Assembly: GCA_027492585.1 (NCBI GenBank)
Contig: JAPUEK010000096.1
Span: forward strand, 1 to 36,358
Source: Paracoccaceae bacterium
GTDB taxonomy: Bacteria; Pseudomonadota; Alphaproteobacteria; Rhodobacterales; Rhodobacteraceae
Length of the DNA: 36,358 nucleotides
Direction: 5' to 3'
The position numbers and the translations under genes are program-made. Shown piece after piece: positions 19,670 to 26,783 of this stretch (position 1 is its first letter; every line of letters starts with the position of its first letter). Below the pieces are notes generated by a model, which was not told where the DNA came from, searched no databases, and worked only from the letters and a program-made list of their open reading frames with translations.

Positions 19670-19687
19670 CTGTCGCTGTTCTCGGTC

Positions 19688-21358
19688 TCAATGCCCGCGG
19701 GCGTGGTCCCAGTCCGACTGCTTCGGCAGCTGCTCGAACGTATGCTCGGGCGGCGGGCAGCTCAGGGTCCATTCCAGCGTGTCGGCATATTCGTTCCAGT
19801 AGTTGTTCTCCGTGACCTTCTTGCCCCAGAGCAGCGAGTAGAACACGATGCCGATGAAGAACAGGAAGGAGGCGAAGGACAGGAACGCGCCGTAGGAGGA
19901 GATCAGGTTCCAGTGGGCGAAAGCCTCCGGATAGTCGATGTAGCGGCGCGGCATCCCCTGACGGCCGAGGAAGTGCTGCGGGAAGAAGGTCAGGTTCGCA
20001 CCGATGAACATCATGAAGAAGTGCAGCTTGCCCGCCCATTCCGGATAGTGCCGGCCCGACATCTTGCCGAACCAGAAATAGATCCCGGCGAAGATCCCGA
20101 AGACGGCACCCAGCGACATGACGTAGTGGAAGTGCGCCACGACGTAATAGGTGTCGTGATAGGCGCGGTCCACCGGAGCCTGGCTCAGGACGATCCCGGT
20201 CACGCCGCCGACGGTGAAGAGGAAGAGGAAGCCGAAGGCCCAGAGCATCGGGGTCTTCAGCTCGATCGAGCCGCCCCACATGGTGGCGATCCAGGAGAAC
20301 ACCTTGATGCCGGTCGGCACCGCGATGACCATGGTGGCCAGCATGAAGTAGCTCTGCTGCCGCAGGCTCATGCCGACGGTATACATGTGGTGCGCCCAGA
20401 CGACGAAGCCCAGCACCCCGATCGCCACCATCGCATAGACCATCGGCAGATAGCCGAAGATCGGCTTCTTGGAGAAGGTCGAGATGACCTGGCTGATGAT
20501 GCCGAAGGCCGGGATGACGATGATGTAGACTTCCGGGTGGCCGAAGAACCACAGGATATGCTGGTAGAGGATCGGGTCGCCGCCGCCGGAGGGCTGGAAG
20601 AAGGTGGTTCCGAAGTTGCGGTCGGTCAGGAGCATGGTGATGGCGCCCGCCAGAACCGGCAGCGACAGCAGAATCAGCCAGGCGGTGACGAAGATCGACC
20701 AGCCGAAAAGCGGCACCTTGTGCAGGGTCATGCCCGGCGCGCGCATGTTCAGGAAGGTGGTGATCATGTTGATCGCGCCAAGGATCGAGGAGGCGCCCGA
20801 AAGGTGGACCGCGAAGATCGCAAGGTCCATCGAATAGCCCTGATCCGAGGTCGAGAGCGGCGGGTAGAGCACCCAGCCCACGCCGGAGCCGAGCTGCCCG
20901 TCGCCACCCGGCGAAACCACCGAGGCGACCGCAAGCGAGGTCCCGGCGACATACATCCAGTAGGAGAGGTTGTTCATCCGCGGGAAGGCCATGTCCGGCG
21001 CACCGATCTGGAGCGGCATGAAATAGTTGCCGAAGCCCCCGAACAGCGCCGGAATCACCACGAAGAACATCATCAGGATGCCGTGGGCCGTGACGGTCAC
21101 GTTCCAGACGTGGCCGTTCGGCGTGCATTCACGGCTGGCATCTGCGACGAACCGCATCCCTTCGGCGCACATGTACTGCACGCCGGGATGCATCAGCTCC
21201 ATCCGCATGTAGACGGTGAAAATCACCGAGATCAGGCCGACAAGCCCGCCGGTGAAGAGATAAAGGATGCCGATATCCTTGTGGTTCGTGGACATGAACC
21301 AGCGGGTGAAGAACCCCCGCTGATCATGGTCATGGCCATGAATGGCTGCGTCTGCCAT
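19688..21358 (-). CDS. ctaD: CtaD, aa3-type cytochrome c oxidase subunit I
   Basis: This membrane subunit holds heme a and the heme a3-CuB site where oxygen is reduced and protons are pumped. The 556-residue product has about twelve transmembrane segments and all expected residues. His92 in [10 protein letters not shown] binds heme a, and Asp122 in [10 protein letters not shown] is the D-channel entry. GHPEVY at 273-278 gives CuB ligand His274, Glu276 and cross-linked Tyr278. The CuB pair is His324-His325, Lys353 in TGIKVFSW is the K channel, and His410/His412 in AHFHYVM bind hemes a3 and a. No other oxidase subunit is nearby; a lone ctaD is known in this group. An FNR-type box lies about 98 bases upstream. 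Confidence 0.97.
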   Translation of the reverse strand: MADAAIHGHDHDQRGFFTRWFMSTNHKDIGILYLFTGGLVGLISVIFTVYMRMELMHPGVQYMCAEGMRFVADASRECTPNGHVWNVTVTAHGILMMFFVVIPALFGGFGNYFMPLQIGAPDMAFPRMNNLSYWMYVAGTSLAVASVVSPGGDGQLGSGVGWVLYPPLSTSDQGYSMDLAIFAVHLSGASSILGAINMITTFLNMRAPGMTLHKVPLFGWSIFVTAWLILLSLPVLAGAITMLLTDRNFGTTFFQPSGGGDPILYQHILWFFGHPEVYIIVIPAFGIISQVISTFSKKPIFGYLPMVYAMVAIGVLGFVVWAHHMYTVGMSLRQQSYFMLATMVIAVPTGIKVFSWIATMWGGSIELKTPMLWAFGFLFLFTVGGVTGIVLSQAPVDRAYHDTYYVVAHFHYVMSLGAVFGIFAGIYFWFGKMSGRHYPEWAGKLHFFMMFIGANLTFFPQHFLGRQGMPRRYIDYPEAFAHWNLISSYGAFLSFASFLFFIGIVFYSLLWGKKVTENNYWNEYADTLEWTLSCPPPEHTFEQLPKQSDWDHARGH

Positions 21359-21386
21359 TGGCGTCTCCCGTTTCTGGTTCCATCGC

Positions 21387-21402
21387 CGCAGGTTTTCCTG
21401 CG
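21387..21402 (-). promoter_or_regulatory. Hairpin in the ctaD leader
   Basis: A perfect 6-bp stem CGCAGG/CCTGCG with an AAAA loop on the transcribed strand lies about 30 bases before the ctaD start. There is no U-run after it. It could affect leader stability or translation, but this is only a structure call. Confidence 0.35.
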
Positions 21403-21455
21403 CGCCTCACTACCTGCGTCTTTAGTGCGCGCCCCGCGCCTCGGCAATGTCTGAG

Positions 21456-21469
21456 TTGACGCAGATCAA
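21456..21469. promoter_or_regulatory. FNR/FnrL-type binding box upstream of ctaD
   Basis: TTGACGCAGATCAA matches nine of ten defined positions of the FNR consensus TTGAT-N4-ATCAA. It lies about 98 bases before the ctaD start and 45 bases after the stop of the upstream gene, so it most likely controls ctaD. FnrL/FnrP proteins adjust respiratory genes to oxygen in this family; since aa3 oxidase serves high oxygen, repression under low oxygen is the likelier effect (inference). Confidence 0.65.
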
Positions 21470-21513
21470 GAAAACCTGTCGCAGGGCGGCCTTCCGGGCC
21501 GGTTGCGCGGCGG

Positions 21514-22122
21514 TCACTCGCTGTTCACGGAGGTTCCGGTCGTGGGCGACAGGATGGCGGTCGAGGGGTAGCGGTGCGACCAGCTCGCCCCGCCGCCGCC
21601 GGGCGGGTAGGACAGGACCAGCCCCTCGTAGGTGTCGAGCTTGCCGAGGGGCAGGGCGTTGGTCCGGTTGTAGCGCCCCGAGACCTGCGCCTCGGTGCTG
21701 GCGACGATATGGGCGCCGGTCTGGCGTCCCATGGCGCGCAGGAAGGCATCGCCGTTGCCGGTCATGTTCATCTGCGAGAAGAAGATGCCGTCCCCTTCGG
21801 AGGCCGAAGCCTCGGTGACGATCCGCCCGACAAGGCAGGCCCGGATCCAGATCTTGCCGATGAGGCCCGCCCAGCCCCGGAAGAGATCGACCTGCCCCAT
21901 GCCGAAGCCCTGACCCAGTTGCATGTAGGCCGGCGCGCCGTGGCAGGAGATCACCAGCGAAGCGAGCCGCCCGCCGGGTGCTTCTCTGGCCACATGCGCC
22001 ACCCATTCGATGATGTGGCTGCACGAGGTATCGGCCGCGACCTCCCAGGTGTTTGCCATCTGCACGCGGACAGGCGCGCGCGCGTCATTCAGCCCCATAT
22101 GGGGCGCATCTATGCTGATCAT
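21514..22122 (-). CDS. Uncharacterised protein with DUF4347/caspase-clan-like His-Cys pattern
   Basis: I do not recognise this 202-residue protein as a named family member. The ATG at 22122 follows an AAAGG ribosome site; the frame is open further upstream but without one. Its layout recalls the caspase-like fold of DUF4347/CHAT proteins. There is a hydrophobic strand ending in His-Gly (SLVISCHGAPAYMQLG, His61), then a strand ending in Cys (KIWIRACLVG, Cys96), then GDAFLRAMGRQTGAHIVAST (124-143), like the G-x-x-F-L ... G-A-x-V-x-A-S pattern of DUF4347. No signal peptide or membrane segment is seen. It lies alone between cycA and ctaD on the same strand. Protease activity is inference from pattern only. 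Confidence 0.8.
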   Translation of the reverse strand: MISIDAPHMGLNDARAPVRVQMANTWEVAADTSCSHIIEWVAHVAREAPGGRLASLVISCHGAPAYMQLGQGFGMGQVDLFRGWAGLIGKIWIRACLVGRIVTEASASEGDGIFFSQMNMTGNGDAFLRAMGRQTGAHIVASTEAQVSGRYNRTNALPLGKLDTYEGLVLSYPPGGGGASWSHRYPSTAILSPTTGTSVNSE

Positions 22123-22212
22123 GAAAATACCTTTCAACCAACGATCCGTGGCTGGCCAGCAGGCCGAAATGCGCCTTTGCCGCCACGCTCCGAATCTAGC
22201 ACGGTTTTCCAT

Positions 22213-22238
22213 GCGCCGAAGCGATTTCGGCGCTTCGG
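22213..22238 (-). repeat. Overlapping alternative inverted repeats
   Basis: GCGCCGAA (22213-22220) can pair with TTCGGCGC (22226-22233), or CCGAAGCG (22216-22223) with CGCTTCGG (22231-22238). Each is a perfect 8-bp stem and the two exclude each other. They lie about 90-115 bases upstream of the start at 22122. Confidence 0.6.
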
Positions 22239-22479
22239 GGCGGGACCGGGGCGCCATGCCGGGCAGACCGGCAATGTCCCGCCCATGGAGCGGGCATTTG
22301 CGGAAGAGGGGCGCTCTGCCTGGGCGTCGCAGGGGGGGGCTCGCCGCCCGTCAAAGGCCGCGCCCGGTAATGCAGCCGGTTTCGGGCCCGCCCGCTGAGC
22401 CGGAAGCCGAAGAATCGCGCCGCCGGGCTGCCGCCTGCGAAACACCTGCGGATCGGGCAAGCTCCGGACCGGCTCTTTG

Positions 22480-22530
22480 CCTCATCCCCTGTGCTCAAAT
22501 ATCCCCCGCGGAGCGATCGCGGCCTGCCTC
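22480..22530 (-). repeat. Dispersed GGATATTTG element, copy E
   Basis: On the minus strand: a GC-rich block with CGATCGCTCCGCGGGGG, then GATATTTGAGCACAGGGG and a GATGAGGC tail. It lies about 90 bases downstream of cycA and on the same strand, matching the placement of copies B, C, D and F. Confidence 0.7.
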
Positions 22531-22615
22531 CGGTCTGCCGCTGGCCGGCTGGCCGCCCCGCCGCGGCATCGCCCATGCAGCCTGAGGGGAGGCCGGAGCC
22601 CCCCCCCCGCCGGTC

Positions 22616-23026
22616 TTACTGAACGCTGGCGAGATAGGCCGCGATATCCTCGCCGCCCTTGGCGAGCTTGAAGGACATCTTCGATTTTGCCCCGGCGTCG
22701 CCGGTCTTTTCCTTCAGCCAGGCGGAAGGATCGCTCGCATAGACGGCGAGACTGGCTTCGTCCCAGACCGCGCCGGTGGCCCCGGCCGCAAGGATCGACT
22801 CCCCGTATTCATAGCCCGGCTCGGAGGCGACAGGCCGCCCGATCACCCCGTAGAGGTTCGGGCCGGTCTTGCCGCCCTTCACGATATCGGTGCCGTCCGG
22901 CGCAATGATCGAATGGCAGGCCTTGCATTTGTTGAAGCCCGCTTCCCCGGCTGCCGGATCGCCCGCGACGGCGGGAGAGGCGAGAGCCAGACCGCAAAGC
23001 AGGGGGATCAGGAAACGTTTGGTCAT
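22616..23026 (-). CDS. cycA: Cytochrome c2/c550 (class I cytochrome c)
   Basis: This soluble periplasmic electron carrier shuttles electrons from the bc1 complex to terminal oxidases or a reaction centre. The 136-residue precursor has a signal peptide ending in PAVA (cleavage after about residue 21). The heme-binding CKACH is at 34-38 and the axial Met117 lies in KSKMSFKL. The segments FNKCKACHSI, APDGTDIVKGGKTGPNLYG and the long insertion before YASDPSAWL closely resemble Paracoccus cytochrome c550 from memory, so it is a large class I c2-type cytochrome. In Paracoccus a cycA gene also lies next to a ctaD gene; here one gene separates them. Which oxidase it serves is inferred from that neighbourhood. 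Confidence 0.92.
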   Translation of the reverse strand: MTKRFLIPLLCGLALASPAVAGDPAAGEAGFNKCKACHSIIAPDGTDIVKGGKTGPNLYGVIGRPVASEPGYEYGESILAAGATGAVWDEASLAVYASDPSAWLKEKTGDAGAKSKMSFKLAKGGEDIAAYLASVQ

Positions 23027-23090
23027 GTCATCCTCATGTGCTGCGACAAACCCGAGTCGCTTCTGCCTCTCACATGGGCATTTGGGGGGC

Positions 23091-23105
23091 TGCTATGCAA
23101 TAGCA
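23091..23105. promoter_or_regulatory. Palindrome upstream of cycA
   Basis: TGCTATGCAATAGCA is a perfect 6-bp inverted repeat around GCA, in the 97-base gap between lipB and cycA, about 65 bases before the cycA start. It could be an operator or part of a promoter; no known regulator motif is recognised. Confidence 0.3.
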
Positions 23106-23123
23106 ACGCCTTGCCGGGCGCTT

Positions 23124-23798
23124 TCAATCCGGAAAAGCAGGGTCCGGAAAAGCACGGGGGAAGGTCGCGGTCAGGGCGGCGTCGACATCGCCCATCGTCA
23201 CCGGCAGGCCGAGGTCCACAAGGCTCGTCACCCCATGCTCCCGGATGCCGCAGGGGACGATGCCGCCGAAATGGCCCAGATCCGGCTCCACGTTGAGCGA
23301 GATGCCGTGAAAGCTGACCCAGCGGCGCAGCTTCACCCCGATGGCGGCGATCTTGTCTTCACGGGGGGAGCCGTCGGGGTTCGGGGCCTTGTCGGGGCGC
23401 GTCACCCAGACGCCGACCCGGCCCGTGCGCCGCTCGCCCTTCACGTTGAATTCCGCAAGCGTGCCGATCACCCAGTTTTCGAGCGCGCAGACGAATTGGC
23501 GCACGTCGCGGCCGCGCCGGTTCAGGTCGAGCATGACATAGGCGACCCGCTGGCCCGGCCCGTGATAGGTATACTGCCCGCCGCGTCCGGCGACGAAGAC
23601 CGGGAAGCGGTCGGGCTCCGTCAGATCCTCGGGGCGGGCGGAGGTGCCTGCGGTATAGAGCGGCGGATGCTCCAGCAGCCAGATCGCTTCCGGGGCGCGG
23701 CCCGCGGCGATGGCGGCGGCGCGGGCCTCCATGGCGGCAAGCGTCTCGGCATAGGGCGCGAGACCGGGAAGGGTCGTCCATTCCACGGGTTCCGTCAT
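23124..23798 (-). CDS. lipB: LipB, octanoyl-ACP:protein octanoyltransferase
   Basis: LipB moves octanoate from acyl carrier protein to lipoyl domains, the first step in making protein-bound lipoate. The 224-residue cytoplasmic enzyme shows [12 protein letters not shown] (residues 43-54), [13 protein letters not shown] at 71-83, the catalytic Lys156 in [15 protein letters not shown], and the acyl-thioester Cys183 in [15 protein letters not shown]. The C terminus contains a short duplication, AFPDPAFPD, from a 15-base tandem repeat at about 23127-23155. It stands as a separate gene 97 bases before cycA. No lipA is in the window. Confidence 0.96.
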   Translation of the reverse strand: MTEPVEWTTLPGLAPYAETLAAMEARAAAIAAGRAPEAIWLLEHPPLYTAGTSARPEDLTEPDRFPVFVAGRGGQYTYHGPGQRVAYVMLDLNRRGRDVRQFVCALENWVIGTLAEFNVKGERRTGRVGVWVTRPDKAPNPDGSPREDKIAAIGVKLRRWVSFHGISLNVEPDLGHFGGIVPCGIREHGVTSLVDLGLPVTMGDVDAALTATFPRAFPDPAFPD

Positions 23799-23967
23799 TC
23801 TTCGCCTCTTTCCGCTGCGGTTCCGGAGATGGCCCTAGAGATGGTCCCGCGCGGCGCGGATTGCAACCGCCGCAACGCCGCCGCGCAAATGCGTCCCGCC
23901 CATGCAGAATCCCCCTTTTCATCCCCCGCGCCTGCCGTTACATAGCCGCCATCCGAGGCCAGATCGT

Positions 23968-24054
23968 GCGGATGTGGCGGAATTGGTAGACGCGCAGCGT
24001 TGAGGTCGCTGTTCCTTAACCGGAGTGAAAGTTCGAGTCTTTTCATCCGCACCA
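23968..24054 (+). tRNA. tRNA-Leu, anticodon GAG
   Basis: The acceptor GCGGATG pairs with CATCCGC, and the CCA end is encoded (24052-24054). The D arm is GCG/CGC. The anticodon arm CAGCG/CGCTG holds the loop TTGAGGT with GAG at 24002-24004. A long class II variable arm (TTCC...GGAG) and the T arm with TTCGAGT follow. The long variable arm and GAG anticodon fit leucine, reading CUC and CUU codons. Confidence 0.96.
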
Positions 24055-24055
24055 A

Positions 24056-24450
24056 TCTGCCTCGGTATTGACGACCAGCAAAAGCGGCGCTCCCTCAGCG
24101 CCGCTTTTTGCTTTCGGGCCGCCTATTGTTTTCGGATCGTCGTTTGCCGCCGGTCCGCCCTCCGGTCCTTCCTCGCCGGATAGAATCGGTCAGCGCTAAC
24201 ATTTTTTGCCGAGAAGGGGGGCGGCGATGCCGGCCTTCGCCGAATCTCCGGCGGCACCGGCGCTCTTGGCGGTTGCCGCAGAATTCGCCAGATGCCGTTC
24301 TGAAAGGCAAATGCGGCGCAATCCGCCTGATCGGGGCGCAGTCTTCGCCTGCCGCCCTGCTCTGCAACAACGCGATTGCATTGAAACTCGGCATTGGCTT
24401 ATGTCGATGGACAAGCGCAGGAAAACTGCCGGACAATCAGGGAGATTTGC
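24056..24450 (+). other. Intergenic region between tRNA-Leu and the ABC importer
   Basis: These 395 bases contain the tRNA terminator (24080-24110) and otherwise no convincing gene. Small open frames overlap each other in several frames without ribosome sites. The importer promoter is expected in the last 150 bases; TTGCAT/TTGAAA-like stretches near 24380-24390 are present but no good -10 follows at the right spacing. Confidence 0.5.
24080..24110 (+). terminator. Intrinsic terminator of tRNA-Leu
   Basis: A perfect 12-bp stem AAAAGCGGCGCT/AGCGCCGCTTTT (24080-24091 with 24097-24108, loop CCCTC) ends in a run of five T. It lies 25 bases after the tRNA. Confidence 0.93.
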
Positions 24451-25554
24451 GTGGCCCAACCGAGCCCGAACGACGCTTTCGTCGCCTTTGAGCATGTGCA
24501 AAAAAGCTATGACGGCGTGTCGCTGGTCGTCAAGGATCTGAACCTCCAGATCGGCAAGGGCGAGTTCCTGACGATGCTCGGACCGTCGGGCTCCGGCAAG
24601 ACCACCTGCCTGATGATGCTCGCCGGTTTCGAGACCGCGACGAGCGGCGAGATCAGGCTTGACGGCCGGCCGATCAACCAGGTGCCGCCGCACAAGCGCG
24701 GTATCGGCATGGTGTTCCAGAACTATGCGCTTTTCCCGCATATGACGGTGGGCGAAAACCTCGCCTTTCCGCTGGAAGTGCGCGGCATGTCGAAGTCGGA
24801 CCGCGAGACCAAGGTCAAGCGCGCGCTCGACATGGTGCAGATGTATTCCTTCATCAACCGCCGCCCGGCCCAGCTTTCGGGCGGTCAGCAGCAGCGCATC
24901 GCCCTGGCCCGCGCGCTGGTTTTCGACCCGGCGCTCGTGCTGATGGACGAGCCGCTCGGCGCGCTCGACAAGCAGCTCCGCGAGCATATGCAGTTCGAGA
25001 TCAAGCACCTGCACGAGAATCTCGGCATCACCGTCGTCTATGTGACCCATGATCAGGGCGAGGCCCTGACCATGAGCGACCGCGTGGCCGTCTTCAACGA
25101 TGGCCGCATCCAGCAGCTCGCCCCGCCCTCCGATCTGTATGAGCGCCCCGAGAACAGCTTCGTCGCCCAGTTCATCGGCGAGAACAACAAGCTGCCCGGC
25201 ACCGTCGAGGAAATCGGCGGCGGCAGATGCACCGTGCGCCTTGCCACCGGCGAGGTGATCGACGCAACCCCGGTGAACGTGACCACGAAGGGGGCCAGGA
25301 CGCTGGTGTCGATCCGCCCCGAGCGGGTCGAGTTCAAGCCCGAGATGATGCCGGCCGGCGCCCATACGATCGACGCCGAGGTGATGGAATTCATCTATAT
25401 GGGCGATCTCTTCCGCACCCGGCTCAAGGTCGCTGGCTCCGAGGATTTCGTGATCAAGAGCCGCAACACCCTCGGCCAGCGGGTTCTGCGCGCCGGCGAG
25501 AAGATCAAGATCGGCTGGGCGCCGCAGGATGCGCGCGCGCTCGATCCCATGTGA
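24451..25554 (+). CDS. Polyamine-type ABC importer, ATPase subunit (PotA-like)
   Basis: This cytoplasmic ATPase powers the importer encoded downstream. The GTG at 24451, six bases after AGGGAG, gives a 367-residue protein; the open frame upstream has no ribosome site. It has Walker A GPSGSGKTT (residues 44-52), the Q-loop VFQNYALFPHMTV, signature LSGGQQQR (142-149), Walker B VLMDEPLGALD and the switch His in VYVTHDQGEA. After about residue 240 a TOBE-type domain follows (VSIRPERVEFKP). This is the layout of PotA/FbpC/UgpC-type ATPases. The partner binding protein points to polyamines or a similar cation, but the substrate is not settled. Confidence 0.93.
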   Translation: MAQPSPNDAFVAFEHVQKSYDGVSLVVKDLNLQIGKGEFLTMLGPSGSGKTTCLMMLAGFETATSGEIRLDGRPINQVPPHKRGIGMVFQNYALFPHMTVGENLAFPLEVRGMSKSDRETKVKRALDMVQMYSFINRRPAQLSGGQQQRIALARALVFDPALVLMDEPLGALDKQLREHMQFEIKHLHENLGITVVYVTHDQGEALTMSDRVAVFNDGRIQQLAPPSDLYERPENSFVAQFIGENNKLPGTVEEIGGGRCTVRLATGEVIDATPVNVTTKGARTLVSIRPERVEFKPEMMPAGAHTIDAEVMEFIYMGDLFRTRLKVAGSEDFVIKSRNTLGQRVLRAGEKIKIGWAPQDARALDPM

Positions 25555-25559
25555 TCCCC

Positions 25560-25631
25560 CCGCGAAAGGGGGCGCCGCGAAAGGGCGGCACAACAAGCCT
25601 GAATGAAATCAACCAGAACAAAATCAACCAG
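25560..25631 (+). repeat. Two adjacent 15-base tandem duplications
   Basis: CCGCGAAAGGG occurs at 25560 and 25575, and AAATCAACCAG at 25606 and 25621. Both have a 15-base period and both lie in the 89-base gap between the ATPase and binding-protein genes. The second ends at the ribosome site. GCCGC/GCGGC at 25574-25589 can form a small hairpin. Confidence 0.7.
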
Positions 25632-25643
25632 GGAGCTACCCGA

Positions 25644-26714
25644 ATGAAGAAACTGCTCGTTCTCACCACCGCCTTGTCGGCCGTGGCCTACTCCGCGCAG
25701 GCGGATGTGACGGTCATGTCCTGGGGCGGGTCCTACACGACCTCGCAGGTCGAGGCCTATCACAAGCCCTATACCGCCGCGACCGGCAAGAACGTCGTCT
25801 CGGTGGACAGCGACAACCCGGCTCCGGCCGTGAAGGCGATGGTCGAGGCGGGCAACGTCACCGTGGACGTGGCGGACGTGGAATATGCCGATGCCGTCCG
25901 GCTCTGCGATGACGGGATGCTGGAGCCGATCGGCATGGACGCGCTGCCGCCGGGTGCCGATGGCACCCCGGCCGCCGATGACTTCCTGCCGGGCGCCGTG
26001 ACCGATTGCGCCGTGGCGACCATCGTGTTCTCGACCATCTACGCCTATGACACGACGAAGTTCCCCGAAGCCCCGACCACAGTCGCGGACTTCTTCAACC
26101 TCGAAAAGTTCCCCGGCAAGCGCGCTATGCGGAAAGGTGCCAAAGCCAATCTCGAAATGGCGCTGATGGCCGATGGCGTTCCGGCGGCGGATGTCTATGC
26201 GACGCTGGCCACCCCCGAAGGCGTGGACCGCGCCTTTGCCGAACTCGACAAGATCAAGAAGGACACGATCTGGTGGGAAGCCGGCGCCCAGCCGCCGCAA
26301 CTCCTCGCCGATGGCGAGGTCGCCATGACCACCGCCTACAACGGCCGGATCTTCGCCGCCGCCGTGGCCGAGGGCAAACCCTTCGGCACCGTCTGGGACG
26401 GGCAGGTCTATGAATATGACCTCTACGTCATTCCGAAAGGCGCTCCGAACAAGGACGAGGCGCTGGAATTCGTGAAATTCGCCACCTCGACCCAGGCGCT
26501 TGCCGATCAGGCCAAGTGGATCGCCTATGGCCCGTCGCGGAAGTCCTCCGCGGCTCTGGTGGGTCTCTTCAACGACGGCAAGACCGAAATGGCGCCCTAC
26601 ATGCCGACCAACCCCGACAACATGAAGAACGCCCTCGGCTCGTCCTACGAGTTCTGGGTGGACCATGACGCGGAGCTGAACGAGCGTTTCAACGCCTGGC
26701 TCGCCGCCAACTGA
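25644..26714 (+). CDS. ABC importer substrate-binding protein (PotD/PotF-like)
   Basis: This periplasmic receptor delivers substrate to the permease pair. The 356-residue precursor has a clear signal peptide, MKKLLVLTTALSAVAYSAQA, with the mature part starting DVTVMSWGGSYTTSQ, the usual start of extracellular solute-binding proteins of family 1/PotD type. VDVADVEYADAVRLCDDGML and GRIFAAAVAEGKPFGTVWDGQ are other recognisable class features. The ATG at 25644 follows GGGAGC. Acidic and aromatic residues in the cleft would fit polyamines, but opine, choline and amino-acid-derivative binders share the fold, so I leave the ligand open. Confidence 0.92.
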   Translation: MKKLLVLTTALSAVAYSAQADVTVMSWGGSYTTSQVEAYHKPYTAATGKNVVSVDSDNPAPAVKAMVEAGNVTVDVADVEYADAVRLCDDGMLEPIGMDALPPGADGTPAADDFLPGAVTDCAVATIVFSTIYAYDTTKFPEAPTTVADFFNLEKFPGKRAMRKGAKANLEMALMADGVPAADVYATLATPEGVDRAFAELDKIKKDTIWWEAGAQPPQLLADGEVAMTTAYNGRIFAAAVAEGKPFGTVWDGQVYEYDLYVIPKGAPNKDEALEFVKFATSTQALADQAKWIAYGPSRKSSAALVGLFNDGKTEMAPYMPTNPDNMKNALGSSYEFWVDHDAELNERFNAWLAAN

Positions 26715-26783
26715 GACTGACTTTCCGGGCGCGGCGATGCCGTCGCGCCCGGTTCTCTCCTTTCCGCCGCGCAAGGACCGACC

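Larger units (their letters stand above)
22123..22615. other. Intergenic region between cycA and the caspase-like gene
   Basis: These 493 bases hold no convincing gene. Open frames here lack ribosome sites and family features. Seen are two mutually exclusive hairpins at 22213-22238, dispersed repeat copy E near 22480-22530, and a run of G/C at about 22595-22608 next to the cycA stop. The promoter of the minus-strand gene starting at 22122 should lie here; TAGATT on the minus strand near 22195 is a possible -10 but has no good -35. Confidence 0.6.

Noticed and set aside
19571-21454. A 627-codon open frame on the plus strand opposite ctaD
   Set aside because: Composition is His/Asp/Arg/Glu-rich without any pattern; ctaD on the other strand has every catalytic residue.
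23795-24055. A short minus-strand open frame over the tRNA
   Set aside because: It is the complement of tRNA-Leu(GAG) and its flank; the tRNA folds completely.
24068-24081. A second FNR-like site, TTGACGACCAGCAA
   Set aside because: Only eight of ten positions fit, and it overlaps the start of the tRNA terminator with no gene start close by.
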